DNA of 64,000 nucleotides, from contig NC_092363.1 of NCBI RefSeq assembly GCF_030848805.1, forward strand, positions 1,736,001 through 1,800,000, in the 5' to 3' direction. Made by a program: the position numbers and the translations under genes. Source of the DNA: Temnothorax longispinosus. Taxonomy: Eukaryota > Arthropoda > Insecta > Hymenoptera > Formicidae. Shown here piece after piece: positions 11,415 through 23,320 of the stretch (position 1 is its first letter; every line of letters begins with the position of its first letter). The notes under the pieces are model-generated. The model did not search any database. It had not been told where the DNA came from and saw nothing but the letters and a program-made list of their open reading frames with translations.

Positions 11415-14233
11415 CTATTCAAGAACGATGTCGTGCAGAGACGTGCGCCACGCGATCAAGTGCCGCCTGAGAAGCAGAAGGAGAGAGACTACCGTTATCG
11501 GCGAGACGAAGGTCGCTTTCGAAAACTGGATGCACACCGAGAAAGCTAATCGAAAGCGAGAGCGCGATGATAAGAACGCCACATGAGTCTCTTCTTAGAA
11601 AATAAAGAAAGAATAAGACACTCGTGATATGGATAAACATGAGTGCGCACTTATGCGCGCGGAGAATCCCTCACGATTTCTCTGAGAAGCCGTAACGAAA
11701 CGGCGGAGTTTCTTTCCCGTTGAATAAGGGCTCTCTTGAAGTGTCTTGTCCGCTGTTATCTTTAAAGCTATAAATTCAAGACTCATATGTCTTGAAAAAT
11801 ATCTCTTTACACATAATTGAAAGCGGCATTAAAATTAGAGAGATGAATAAACGTTAGAATAAGAATAATAAATTGGAAAATTCTCACAGTTGAAAATTAT
11901 ATTTTTCATGAAGATACGTTTGTATGCGCGAACAAGTGCTTGTTGGTAATTACGCCTATACGCTTGCAGTTATATTATCGCGTGCTTCAGTTCTACGGGG
12001 GAGCCATAATGGAATACAAGAAGTTGAGTGATTAAGGAACAAAGAAGTTTGAAGAGCGAGTATCAAGCACGAACCAGCTTACACAGAAGAGTACACGATC
12101 GAGTGGATATCATTTTGGATTCTGCGAAGTATATTAGTATTTTTAGCATCCTCTAAACAGGGTTAGCGCTGTTCGCCGCTTCCGAAGAAGCATATCACCT
12201 CAGGATGAGAATCAACGCTCACGCACCAATAATTAATTAGGTGCCTCTACATCTCGCAACGAGAAGAAACATTTCTTTCATTACGACACGGTAATGCCTC
12301 CAATTACGCGTTCGCATGGCTGTGCATGTTACGATAAAGCTAATGTTATAACTATAATAATGTAACTATGATACGTTAAAATTAAAATCTAAATTTAACT
12401 TCTCAGAAAAAACAAGCGTGAAAAGATCGATGACTGTAATTATTTATCTACCAATGCCAACATGCTGATGTAGGAATTACGCATCTCTGGACCCCGAGGA
12501 AAACAAATCACCGCCCAACGTGATGCTCACGGACAAACCTACGAGCGTCCTTCGGCGCCGATACGTCAATATCTTCGCGCCAACTTGTCTCTATTACCGT
12601 AACGTAATATATTACCGCGTCAACATGTACGCGCGTTTCTCAGATTCGTGGGTATTAAGAACAACTCACTCGAGGAGAGAGACGACTTTCTTATCGAAAC
12701 TTCTAGCGAGACGAATGACGGCGAGCGACAAGTTTGCGAAACGCGGTGAAACGCGGCGTATATACGATCGGCAGATGAAATTGTCACTGCGCGCGCTCGA
12801 TGCTCGCGCTCCAGCATATGCGCACGTGGGCGCGAAATATCCTTTCACACATATCAGGGAGGACATTTCTATAAATCGCGATGAATCGAGCCTTCGTTTT
12901 CGCGATTAATAGCGTTTTCATTGCGATCATGTTAGATACGGCGAATGTCAACGTCAACTTCAAGATCGTTTATTTAATTTCTGGACCTAGTCTATCCACG
13001 CGAGACAGGAACAATTATAATACGCCGAGATCGCTACAGGAGCAGTCGTTTACATACTCTGATTTTTGTATTCAATGTTTTTTTCAAGACCGCTAAAATA
13101 ATTAAAGTTGTCGCTGCATTTTAACCCTAGCTCGCCACATTCCGGTCCAGTGAACGTTTTTCGGTTTTCTAATTTTCACATAATAACATAATTTTCTAAT
13201 TTCCTTATAATAAGTTCAGTTTAAACTCAAATCATTTTCTTAAACTAATATTATCATAAACATCTTATTCAGACTTTGTATTTCCAATTCTTACATCACA
13301 AGCTTAAAAATATATTAATTAAAATAAAAATGACAATGCGACAAAGTTGAGCGGTCTCACGAAGTATAGCAAATCAAAGAACTCGAAAATAAGTGTGATT
13401 AGCTAGGATTAAATAACAGCGAAAGTATTAATGCATCGAGGAGAAAAGCGATGCTTTCGATGGACTCCGTCGACATTGGTCGGCATGAATGAAGATGTAA
13501 ATCACGCAGAAAGCGCGCGTGCAGATATTTCTCAAATAGCCGCGAGTAGTAATAACGAGTAATAATCGCGTGCAATTTTGTCCGCTTTCGAATAAAGAAT
13601 CCGAAGATCTTTACGAGTCCATTTAACGCGATCTCTGCCTGAAATTTTCATTAGCTTCCCGATTCCGTAGTAACAATCAGATTTACGTAATCGCGCAAAA
13701 ATAAACGAAGACGAGGGAGAGCACCACATAAGATCTCTATATACGGCGTACAACGGTTGCTCCGAGGGGAGAGAGAAAGAGAAACCGCGTATCGTATAGC
13801 GGTATACGTTACGAGACGCTGAACATCTCGCGTTTGTAAGCGCCAACTGACGAGTAAACGCGACGTACACATGGTTATCCTTGACTACAGATTCGTGTGT
13901 CCATACAAGGAATAGGCCCGTTGCCGGATTTGGACGAGTTTATCTTCCTGGAACGTGCCTTCAAGCTCGCGAGACACATTAATTTCGAGTTGCAAAACTT
14001 CGGTCGAACGGTATAGACGGTCTCCACGTCGGGCTTCGTCGGACACTCTCAAAGACTGAAAGACGTCATTCATAAAGACGGGTATTGTGTAATTGCCGAC
14101 TAAATGGTTGCGCAGATGGGACTTACGAATCGAGGGTTCTAAGAGATTGCGAGACGATACGTCAATAAACGATTCACCAAAATGAGATCTGAATGTATCC
14201 TACTCCACTTTGTTGCTTCTTGCAATAAATATA

Positions 14234-14353
14234 CCCAGACAGCACCATGTCCAAAATCGGGACATAAGACGTCTTTAAAACGTCTAAAAGGTGTCTAAAA
14301 GATGTCTTTTAGGCGTCTTTATGTCCAGATTTTGGACACGCGTGCTGTCTGGG
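14234..14353. mobile_element. Foldback MITE with CCCAGACAGCAC ends
   Basis: A 120-bp element with 12-bp inverted ends CCCAGACAGCAC and GTGCTGTCTGGG. Pairing continues inward through ATGTCCAAAATC and its partner. The centre holds repeated GACGTCTTT, ACGTCTAAAAG and TGTCTAAAAG units, so the loop is itself internally repetitive. ATA borders both sides and may be the target duplication. Confidence 0.8.
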
Positions 14354-14992
14354 ATAGCATCGTAGACAGTTTTGACGATAATAATCTAGCTGCGCGCTAA
14401 AAATGATCGATTGGGTCGCAAGGTTCTCTTCTCACGTCGCTCGAAAAAAGCAGCGATAAAAACGCCGATGCGCGAGCATCATTAGTCAAGCTTTTATTTT
14501 TCGCCGGATAACGTAACGGCCGCCCACGGGATGACATAACTTCATCACTTTATACGTTTCTGATCTTTGCATTAATTTGTAGACGCGCGGTTACGCTGCT
14601 CTATCAATATCCAACAGCTACACGTAATTGCATAGCGCTACTTCACGCCTACGTTGAAAAAAATCGCGATGCCAATCTCCGTGAGCAGCCGCGTTTATTG
14701 CCTCTCGTTTAAATAAAATTAAACGCGATACAAATAATAACGTTTTGTAAAAAGTTTATTCCAATAACAAATGTAACGTTTTAGAGCGCAATGCGATCGA
14801 CGAGATTACTTTAATTGACGCACATATTGCGTCATAATTTGCGCGAAACGTGAGAAATATACTAACATATTCTCGTTAGCATTTCAAAGTTTTACGGATT
14901 ACGTGTGTGCCAGACGTGCCTTTTCTTTCCAATGCAGCGATATAATAACATAATGTTCTCTTTGCACGAAAATATCATTCAGTCAGCATCGA

Positions 14993-15149
14993 TAATAGTT
15001 TTACAAGTTTTTAAAAAACCAGTTAGACGCTAATTTTTTAACTGGGTCGAAGTAAAAACAACAACAACCAGTTAATAGTTTAACAAGTTTTTAAAAAACC
15101 GTCAGACTCTAATTTTATAACTGGGTCAAAGTATTGTACAAACAACAAT
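14993..15149. repeat. Two-unit 80-bp tandem repeat
   Basis: Unit 1 starts at 14993 and unit 2 at 15073. Both open TAATAGTTT(T/A)ACAAGTTT, run through TTAAAAAACC and AACTGGGTC, and end in an ACAACAACA-type stretch. The copies differ by scattered substitutions, so the duplication is not very recent. No ORF spans it. Confidence 0.85.
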
Positions 15150-18089
15150 AAGCAATTTGTAGATTAAGTAGCAAGGGAAGGAATTCGATTGAATAATAAG
15201 CACGGCACGGTCCATTACTCGATCGGCAAAAATCGAAGCGCATTATGCGCCAAAGTCCGTGTCCGAAGTCAACGACCGGCCAACAATCGAGTCTAATCGG
15301 AGGATGAGCGGATGGTGAATTGGATCACCATTAGAGACCTCAACGCGCGCATACGTGCGCATAACCGCCGCGGGATTAACCGCGTGGCGAAAGCCGGGCG
15401 TCCATCATCGCACACGTCCGTCCGGCTCGTAACGCGAGTGCGTGGGCGTCCTTGCTCATTACGAAGAGACACGTGTAACACACGAACGTCGCGTGACAAT
15501 CGCTCGGACGGCGCGGTCCTCGAGGTCTTGCGGACAATCTTGCGGACCGCACGTACGGTGGATGCAAACGCGAACGGTTATCCGCCGCGATAAATGTTTG
15601 CTGCGTGCCGTAAGCATTAAACGTACATCTGCCTGCGTTTGTGCCTGCGTTCAACGGTTGATCTTAATCAAGTCTCGCCAAGTGTTTTGTCTATATAGAA
15701 ATGTTAGATTAATGATTCATCTTTTCCAAGCATTTGTTAGCAACAGAAGCCCCTTATAATTCCCGTTTTCTTTTATTAGCATCAAGAAGCCAGTTTCTTA
15801 TCAAATTGATAATGTTTTATCATGATTGGTATTATTGTTTTGAACAAGCTGTTTACCGATTACTTTAGCGGCTTACAATTCCGGCATGATTACGCGGACA
15901 ACCGCGAAATTTACACGGGAAGAGAAAGATTTGCTGGGTCAGCGTCTCCGGCGCGTTTCTCTAGTCGTTTTACTTTTTACACGTGGCTTAGCGTTGCGTG
16001 TAGGTGGTCGTTCCGCGAGAACGTACCGTCATAAAATGTTCCTTAAAAGGAGCCGATAAAGTCGCGGTCACCCGCATCACAAAGAGAAAAAGTGATATCA
16101 TCGTGTCAGTCAGGTTGCAAAAATTCAGTACAGCTATGTAACGTTATATGCGTGTTTTATGTGAAAATTATATCGTGCCGTTTAAATGTACCTCTTCCTC
16201 TCTGACTGAAAAAATTAAGAGTTAAAGCAAATAGTGCGCCGTAAACAAGTTTTGGTATGGCACACTCGTTACACGCATACAGAATACAATGATTATTGTC
16301 GAAACATATAATAATGTATTTACAATAACCTTACATCTACATATTAAATTATGTTACTCAGTTTTTACATAACTATTACATTAATGAAAGAAATTGTCTG
16401 ATATATTTGTTAAATAAGCTGACGACAAGGTTCTGGCAGAATCAAAGCAAAATTTGAAGCAGATTCTCACGGACTTCAATATACTCCTTTTTTATTTAGA
16501 GAGAAAGTTCAATCTTCTTTTTTCGATTTTCTAACTTTATTTAACATAAAGCTTGATAAAAAAAAACAGCAGATTTTTTGTACCAACCTAATAGAATCGA
16601 TAAAATTTAAAATCTCACTTACGCTGTTATTAACTTTTGTAAATTATTTCTATCAAACATCAAGTAAAACGTGTTTAACTTGGCGCGAGACACTGGCCGT
16701 GTCTCTTGATATATCCTAAGCAGGATATGTTCGTACAGCGTCAACAAGATTGCTCATTTAAGATTCAACAAGGTTGGTTCTCGCAACTACTACTTTTCCT
16801 GTCGGATAGAAAGTATTGCAGTTTATTTACGGAATTGCTGGTGTCGGTTCTAATTAAGGATTTTTCATCGTTACGAGTAGATATAGATATTTCTGAAATT
16901 ACCGTAGCAAACATTATCCGCGGTAGTCGAACCAGATCGCGTTAATATTTCGACTATTTTCTTTTGTACTTTCGGAACTGATAGTCATTTATCAGTTTCA
17001 AGAATTCTTATACCTGTAGCATTCACTCGACCAAAATGAGCAACCATCCCTACAATTATGGCACACTTATCGCTCTTATCTTATCACGAAACTTTCACGA
17101 AATTTCCAGTAACCATAAATTCTTAAAAAAAAAAAAGATTTAAGATGGATAAACATTCCGTAGAACCCAAAACAGGTCTAAATCCGAAAGATAAGAAATA
17201 TTTTTACGAGATATAGACACATTATCCGATAAAGCAGCCACTCGAAAAAAGATTATCACGAGGAACTTTTTGTTTCGACAGCAATCGGGAAGAGAGAGGA
17301 AAAGAATGTGTAAAAATACAGTCGGCAGTGCAATGCGAGTTAATTAAAGCGCACAAACAGAGCGTGCCCGCCCAATTACCGTTCTCGAGGAGCACGCGGC
17401 CTATACGGCTGGTTTGTCCAACGCACTAAAAACACTGTCGCGAGTCGTGAGTTTCATCCGTCTGCTCTACAAAGTCAATTAGAGAATGCCTGGACAGAGC
17501 TGATTTCCCTGTACGGGGCGAGGAGGGGGAGAAAGAGCAGGGAAACCCGGGAAAGCTTAAGACGGGGAGTAAGCTTCGGTCCGCTGTGTCACACCGACGC
17601 GTGCTCGAGAAGGCGGGAAAGACGAGGGAGCGCTGATCGATAAGAGAGCAGAATTCATATGCATACAAGCGTAACGCAAACTTTCACGGCCTTTAATCAT
17701 AATTGCGCCCGTATATATCCTCACGCACGTGGCACTTAACCGATGATGAATGTGTCATCGTACCGTTGCAGGGAGCGAATTTTAACGTTTCTTTGAGGAA
17801 AGATTAATGAAGCGTCTATTTCTTCTCTCGCCGGCGCGGCGTCTCGGCACCGTGCCTGACGTGACACGGATATTCGTACACGTATGAAATAGATTCGTCG
17901 ATTTTCATTAAGATACGAGCCACGAGCTCAAATACACACATCCGGTCTCTGTAATATAATATTTTCACCGACCAAATGCCGCGCTACGCGCGCGCGTTCG
18001 AAACGTTTTCGCAAAATTTGCCGACGAGGCTGGTTTAGACTGCAATTTACTTATTTATACCCGGTTGAAACGCATATATACGCCGTGGC

Positions 18090-18860
18090 AAATTAAATGT
18101 CATCGAGCGAGGCGGGCAGGCGGCGACAAGGTATTTTACGCTCCGATTATCGCACCAACAAAGCGCGGCAGTTTGTTGCGCTCTTTGCGAATCGCGCGGA
18201 TCGCCGCGAGTGTGCGAACGGGAAGTTAACTCTCGGAAGCGGGAGTATTTTTAGAGGCGCGCGGAGAGGTGCTCGCCGCGGTGATCCCTCTCGCGCGCGT
18301 TTGCGCCGGCAGTCCAACCGGCAGATTAAAAGAAACGATTCTCGGAGGCGCGGTAATGCGCCGTTAGCGGTAATAAGATTGAGGTAATAAGTGGTCGTTT
18401 TGGAGCGTGACCATCGCGCGTAGGAGTGTTTGTACATACGTACGTCGCAATGCATGACGTTCCGGGGAACGAAACTACCGAGTAGGCAGGCGGAGCGGGC
18501 ACAGGCGCGATGCAGCGGGAATTCTCGCGCCGCGCCGCGCCGGTCGGTGCAGCGGGAAACGAAATTCGACGTGTTCTACCGTCGCCGTCGGCGCGAAAGT
18601 CCGCCGGATTAACATAAGTCGTCGACGCCTCGCGGTTTCCGGTGGGAGAAAGTACAAAGAGGAACGCCGCGCGCTCTTATTTTCGCGCATTGTCCAGCTC
18701 GCGCTCGCGGAACGATGAATATCTTCCCGCGACTTATCGCCACCTTGTCTGCCTTGTCGCGTCGCGTCGCAATCAGATGGATATCCGATTGGCGATCGCG
18801 CCAATGCATATCCATTAATCTCGCCCGATGACGGACAGGTCTATAAATTCGCGCCTTCGC
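18090..18860. promoter_or_regulatory. CpG-rich patch, possible promoter or unannotated first exon
   Basis: This stretch is much richer in GC and CpG than its AT-rich surroundings, for example around 18,240-18,320 and 18,480-18,610. Several overlapping open frames occur on both strands, as expected from GC content alone, and none shows a domain. A promoter or first exon is possible, including one for the GAS2-like gene on the minus strand, but no core element was identified. Confidence 0.25.
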
Positions 18861-21626
18861 GCTCGTCGAATGAAGAGCCTACATTCATGTGTGATCGAAG
18901 GAAAGATATAGACGTGCTATTGAAGTATCGAAGTATAAGCATTTCTAATGCCGAAGCCGTAAAAGCTAATCCGAAGCACCGCGAAGCACCGCGCGGAATA
19001 GTCCGCTCCGCGGAGCTTTCTAATATACGTGCGTCGAAATTGTGTTGCGGGAAAAATAGACTTTATATTTTGTAAGAATAAGCAAGTTAAAAGAAAAATA
19101 GGTCATGATAATCCATAATGCTGCGATGTACCAAGGTGTAATAAAATTGCTGATGCGCGTCGTTTCTACAGTGCATGTACAGATACACACACATGTCTTC
19201 GGGGAAATAATTTTTAATTTGCACACGCGAACGAATGCACGATTCGCGCCTTCAGTATTATCGCCGTCATGTTGATATCATCGGGCTTCGCACTCTGTAA
19301 TATTATTACCAGCTGTTAGATAATGACCGTTACTTAATGCGCTTTAACGGATTCGCAGCAGCGAGCGTCTCGCAAATAAGGAAAACGCGGCTCGAGCCGG
19401 CTTCCTTTTTCGCTTATACAGAAGCATTTTCCACATGTCGAGTTGTAGAAACTTGAGTAACGACGCTTCGTGCAATGAATACATAGTCTATCCCTGTTTG
19501 AACCCCCAAGAATTTAGATCAATTATTTAAATTTTTAGTCAACAAACTTTCTAATGTATCTTTTAATTTATTGTCTAATAACCGCGTTAATTGCCAAACG
19601 TTTTTTTATTAGCCAAGCGTTAATTGCTGCTGCTGTTGGATATCTAATTTCGCAGAAACGAGCGTCGCACGTTTTAAGGGCAGGCTTAATTGCGGCGAGA
19701 GGACGACGGAGAAAAGTCGCAAGTCGCAACGTGCGTACGTATAACACACGAGATACAATAGCAGATATACTCTCGCAGTTGTAATGTTCGGATAATGAGC
19801 TTCGTAGAGTCGTAGAGGCAGGCCGTTGCCCGACGCCTTAGAAATTCTTTAATGACTTCATGTCGCGGTGCGCACACACCGAGATATGTCATTTAAGCTT
19901 CGTTCTGCGAGAGAGCCCGCCAGTCATTCGTCAAAGTGTCGTGAGAAAGAGAGAGAACCATATAGACGATCGGTAGAAGAGGACTACTTGTTGTGAAACT
20001 TCCATCGCAATCGCGGGGACTAATTAACAAAGATTTGAGAAGTATGAAGTATTTACAAATCAATAATCGCGACCTCTTTCTGAATTATGATGATCACTTT
20101 CGAAAGAATGGGAGTTTTAATATCGAGGCGTCAATAGCTGTAGAAAATTATTTGTCATCGGTAAAGATTTAACAAATTAAGTATAAGAATTGAGAACACA
20201 CACACACAAATAAAAATATCTTGTTTTTTAATTAATTTTAAGTTGCCTTAATAAGAATTTTACTTTAGATTTAATTGCCAGAGTATATTTGCTGTTGAAG
20301 ATTAAGAAGTTGTGTGAGATAAATAATCACGTCCTTTTAATTTTGATTAAGGGAAGAATCCTGTACTCTATGATCGAGAGAAAGTATCTATGATGTCTAA
20401 GGAGAACCTGATTGTTTTTTTTTTCAGCTACGCGTTTCGAATAGCGACTTAATACGGATGTCATAGAACATTATATCCACTTCTATTCTCGGAGTGATAA
20501 ACTGACTGCGGTGAATAATGAGCGTCATATTCGAAGTAATTAGCTCTCTAGAAAAGAATATGTAAACGTGTAACAATACTCACACACTCGTTAAAAGTTA
20601 ATGAAGCAAATCGACCCTCGCTTTCTCAAACACAGTTGATAAGGTTGCGAACAAACAGTTTGCATCAGCTCTCGTTTTCAAAACAAGAAACATATGATGA
20701 AAGATATTATATGAAAAATGTACATCACACTCTCCCCGTCTTTATACATAAAAGTACACACCATAAATACAGGTTCCTTGACACAAATCATATTGCAATC
20801 TATATCTTGCCATGCTTACAGACAGATTAATTAAACTATATGTTACCAATCAACTTCCGCCGTTTATCAACTACTCTCGTATGATCATTCAGTTCTTCCG
20901 CGATATGCAGACGTAAAAATAGATTCGATTGCGAAATCAATATGTATAAGTAGAATGTGCAGTTACAATAAATTTATTGTATATTAATTAATTCGCGTTT
21001 AAATTAATAATAATAAGTGTAGTATTCTGTTTACACAACAACCGAAACATCATCAATAATCATGTCAGAATGGAATGGAATGGAATTAACCTTTGGATGT
21101 CTCTTAACAATACAGAGTAATACGTTATAGAAATTCACGCATGATAATATACGAAATACACAAGAAACACTCCGATATTAACCGATGACACGTAAATTTC
21201 CAGATTATCTATCCTGATATATTCACCGACGTTTCTCCAATGATTTATATCAAAACGGCAGTGAAGTACTTGATTGAGTCATCGAACATTTGCCAAATTT
21301 AAATGTCGCAATTACAAAGTCAGATTTATATTCCAAGAACAATTGTAAAGTATCGCCGAAAATTATTAAAAATCCACGCTCCCGCACGTTTGTTTCATCC
21401 CAACGACTCGCGCTTATCATAGGCTCGTTGCTAAATTCCGCGCGCACTTATCAAATGTCAATAAACAGATTCAAACGTCGTACACTAAATAACGCTATCA
21501 AAATATCGCGCAATCGCAAGATTAGCCGGATGCTTACCTGAGAAATGCTCGCGAGGGACATCGCTCGTCGTGGTCGCGCTTATTCGCGCAAAATTTCTCA
21601 ATTATCGCGAATTCACCGCTCCGAAA

Positions 21627-21651
21627 CTCTCTCTCTCTCTCCCTCTCTCCC
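21627..21651. repeat. CT-rich microsatellite
   Basis: A run of CT dinucleotides with single C interruptions. On the minus strand it reads as GAGA, a motif common in insect promoters, but it may simply be a microsatellite. Confidence 0.7.
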
Positions 21652-22180
21652 AATTAATAATCGAGCACTTCGTGCTCCGACCGACGATTTGTACACGCCG
21701 ATCATCCGTTCACGACTGCAGCCCTTCGATGCCGGCGCTCCAGGAGAGCGAGCCCACGAAGAAAAGAGGGAGATATCGCCGGCAGATCTGTGCCCCTACC
21801 ACGGTCGCGCTTGCGAACCGACTCCGACAGACCGCTATTGTACGCGCGGCGCGGCGCGCTCGCACGGAAGCGTACAATAGCAACGGGCCCAGGATGTGGC
21901 TCGGGATGCCTACCTGACTCTACCCTTCGCGGAAAGATCGGTCTCTCAAGCGTCTGTAATATCGGCCGCATTGTAAAACATCGACATATATTCCTACCGA
22001 TTAAATTCATCGCTCGTAATTATTGGAGATCTTACACTTACAAGCAAAAGTTTCTGACAAAAATTTAACAATTTAACTCGAACTAAAAAGGATCTTTCTG
22101 CTTAAAAATAGGATTTAGGGTATTCAGGGTTATTCCATGCTTTTGAAGCATATTTTGATTTAAAAAATCTATTTCTACAA

Positions 22181-22434
22181 CACTGTTAAATTTGTGGTGT
22201 TAAATTATACTCAACTTAAGTCATTTTTAACCATTCCTATATATGTCGCTACTGCTCTTACTCAATGTGTCGTTAATATAACTAAAACAATATTAATTTA
22301 ACTGAATCAATGAAGTTAAAATAATACTGTTTTGTGTTAAAATAATAAATTTCGACACACATAATAGTTAAAAATAACGAAATGTTACTTAACTCAAGGT
22401 ATTGGTTCAAATTTCATCCTTTAATATTTACAGT
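22181..22434 (-). mobile_element. CACTGTTAAAT-family MITE, copy D (inverted)
   Basis: About 254 bp, opening CACTGTTAAATTTGTGGTG and ending ATATTTACAGT. The inner blocks (CAAGGTATTGGTTCAAATTT, TCGACACACATAATAGTTA) match copy C. No convincing target duplication remains at the right end. Confidence 0.85.
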
Positions 22435-22659
22435 AAAGGAGCAAAAAGAAGTATTAACAATAAGTGGAGCACGACCGACTGGATATGCATCAGTAGTCCG
22501 CTATATTAAAGACCTATTCAATATCACAACAATATATATTTTTTCCAAGCTTCCCCAATATTATTGGATAATAATTATTATTATAATGGTGTTTATAGCA
22601 CATTGCTACAAGATGAAGAATCAAAGTAAAGCGCAATAACAAATTTATATAAGATGGAA

Positions 22660-23320
22660 TCAATTTTTGGGGTTGAACCGCTCTCGCAGTTGTCCCCCAA
22701 AATCGAGGTCCTCCAAGGAAGACATGAAACGGGCGATTACTCACGCTACAGCGGGTCCCTCTCAAAGGGCGAAACACCCGTGGCCCGTAGGTAACGACGC
22801 GTCGAGCGTGTCAATCGTCATTCCGATTCCTCCGGGGCCGCCGATTCTCCCTCGTCCGCTCGATCTCGCCTCCCTTCCGTCCGGCGCCGCCGACGGACAA
22901 CCACGTGCGTGCCGTCACCGTCCCGGCGAAAGCGCGGACCGTGGATACCCGGTTCGGGCGAAGCGCATCGGAGCACTGCGTGCGACGCGCAGAGCGCAGA
23001 CGCACTCGGTGCGTGCACGTTCCCCACCGTGCCCCATTCATCCCCATGCATTCGCGCCGAGGAACGACGCCTGACGACCTTACCGAGGGGGAAGGGAGAG
23101 AGAGAGGGAGAGATTCCTCCCGGCGAACCCCCCTTAATCAATACTCGACGTCCTCTGTCGCGGCGACCGCGAATACCCTCGCGATCCTCTCTGGACCGCG
23201 CGCGCGGAGAGTTTCGGCGCGCTGAATAAAATAGGATACATATTCGGGACGGGGCGAAAAAGAAAAGAGACGCCGGCGTCGCGTCGGTGCGAAGGGTGAA
23301 TTGTATGCGCTGCTTCGAGA
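22660..23320. promoter_or_regulatory. CpG-rich patch, possible promoter
   Basis: A sharp rise in GC and CpG directly after MITE copy D. Overlapping ORFs of up to 135 codons occur in several frames at once (22667-23074 plus, 22818-23141 minus), the pattern produced by GC-rich non-coding DNA. None reads like a known protein. Promoter or 5' UTR function is an inference from composition only. Confidence 0.25.

Noticed and set aside
12520..12909. 129-codon plus-strand frame
   Set aside because: The residue mix (many Arg, Tyr and Thr with no pattern) and the competing minus-strand frames suggest chance.
22667..23229. Overlapping frames of 78-135 codons on both strands
   Set aside because: Five frames are open over the same DNA, the composition is CpG-rich, and no domain or signal is visible. 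Treated as a possible promoter region.
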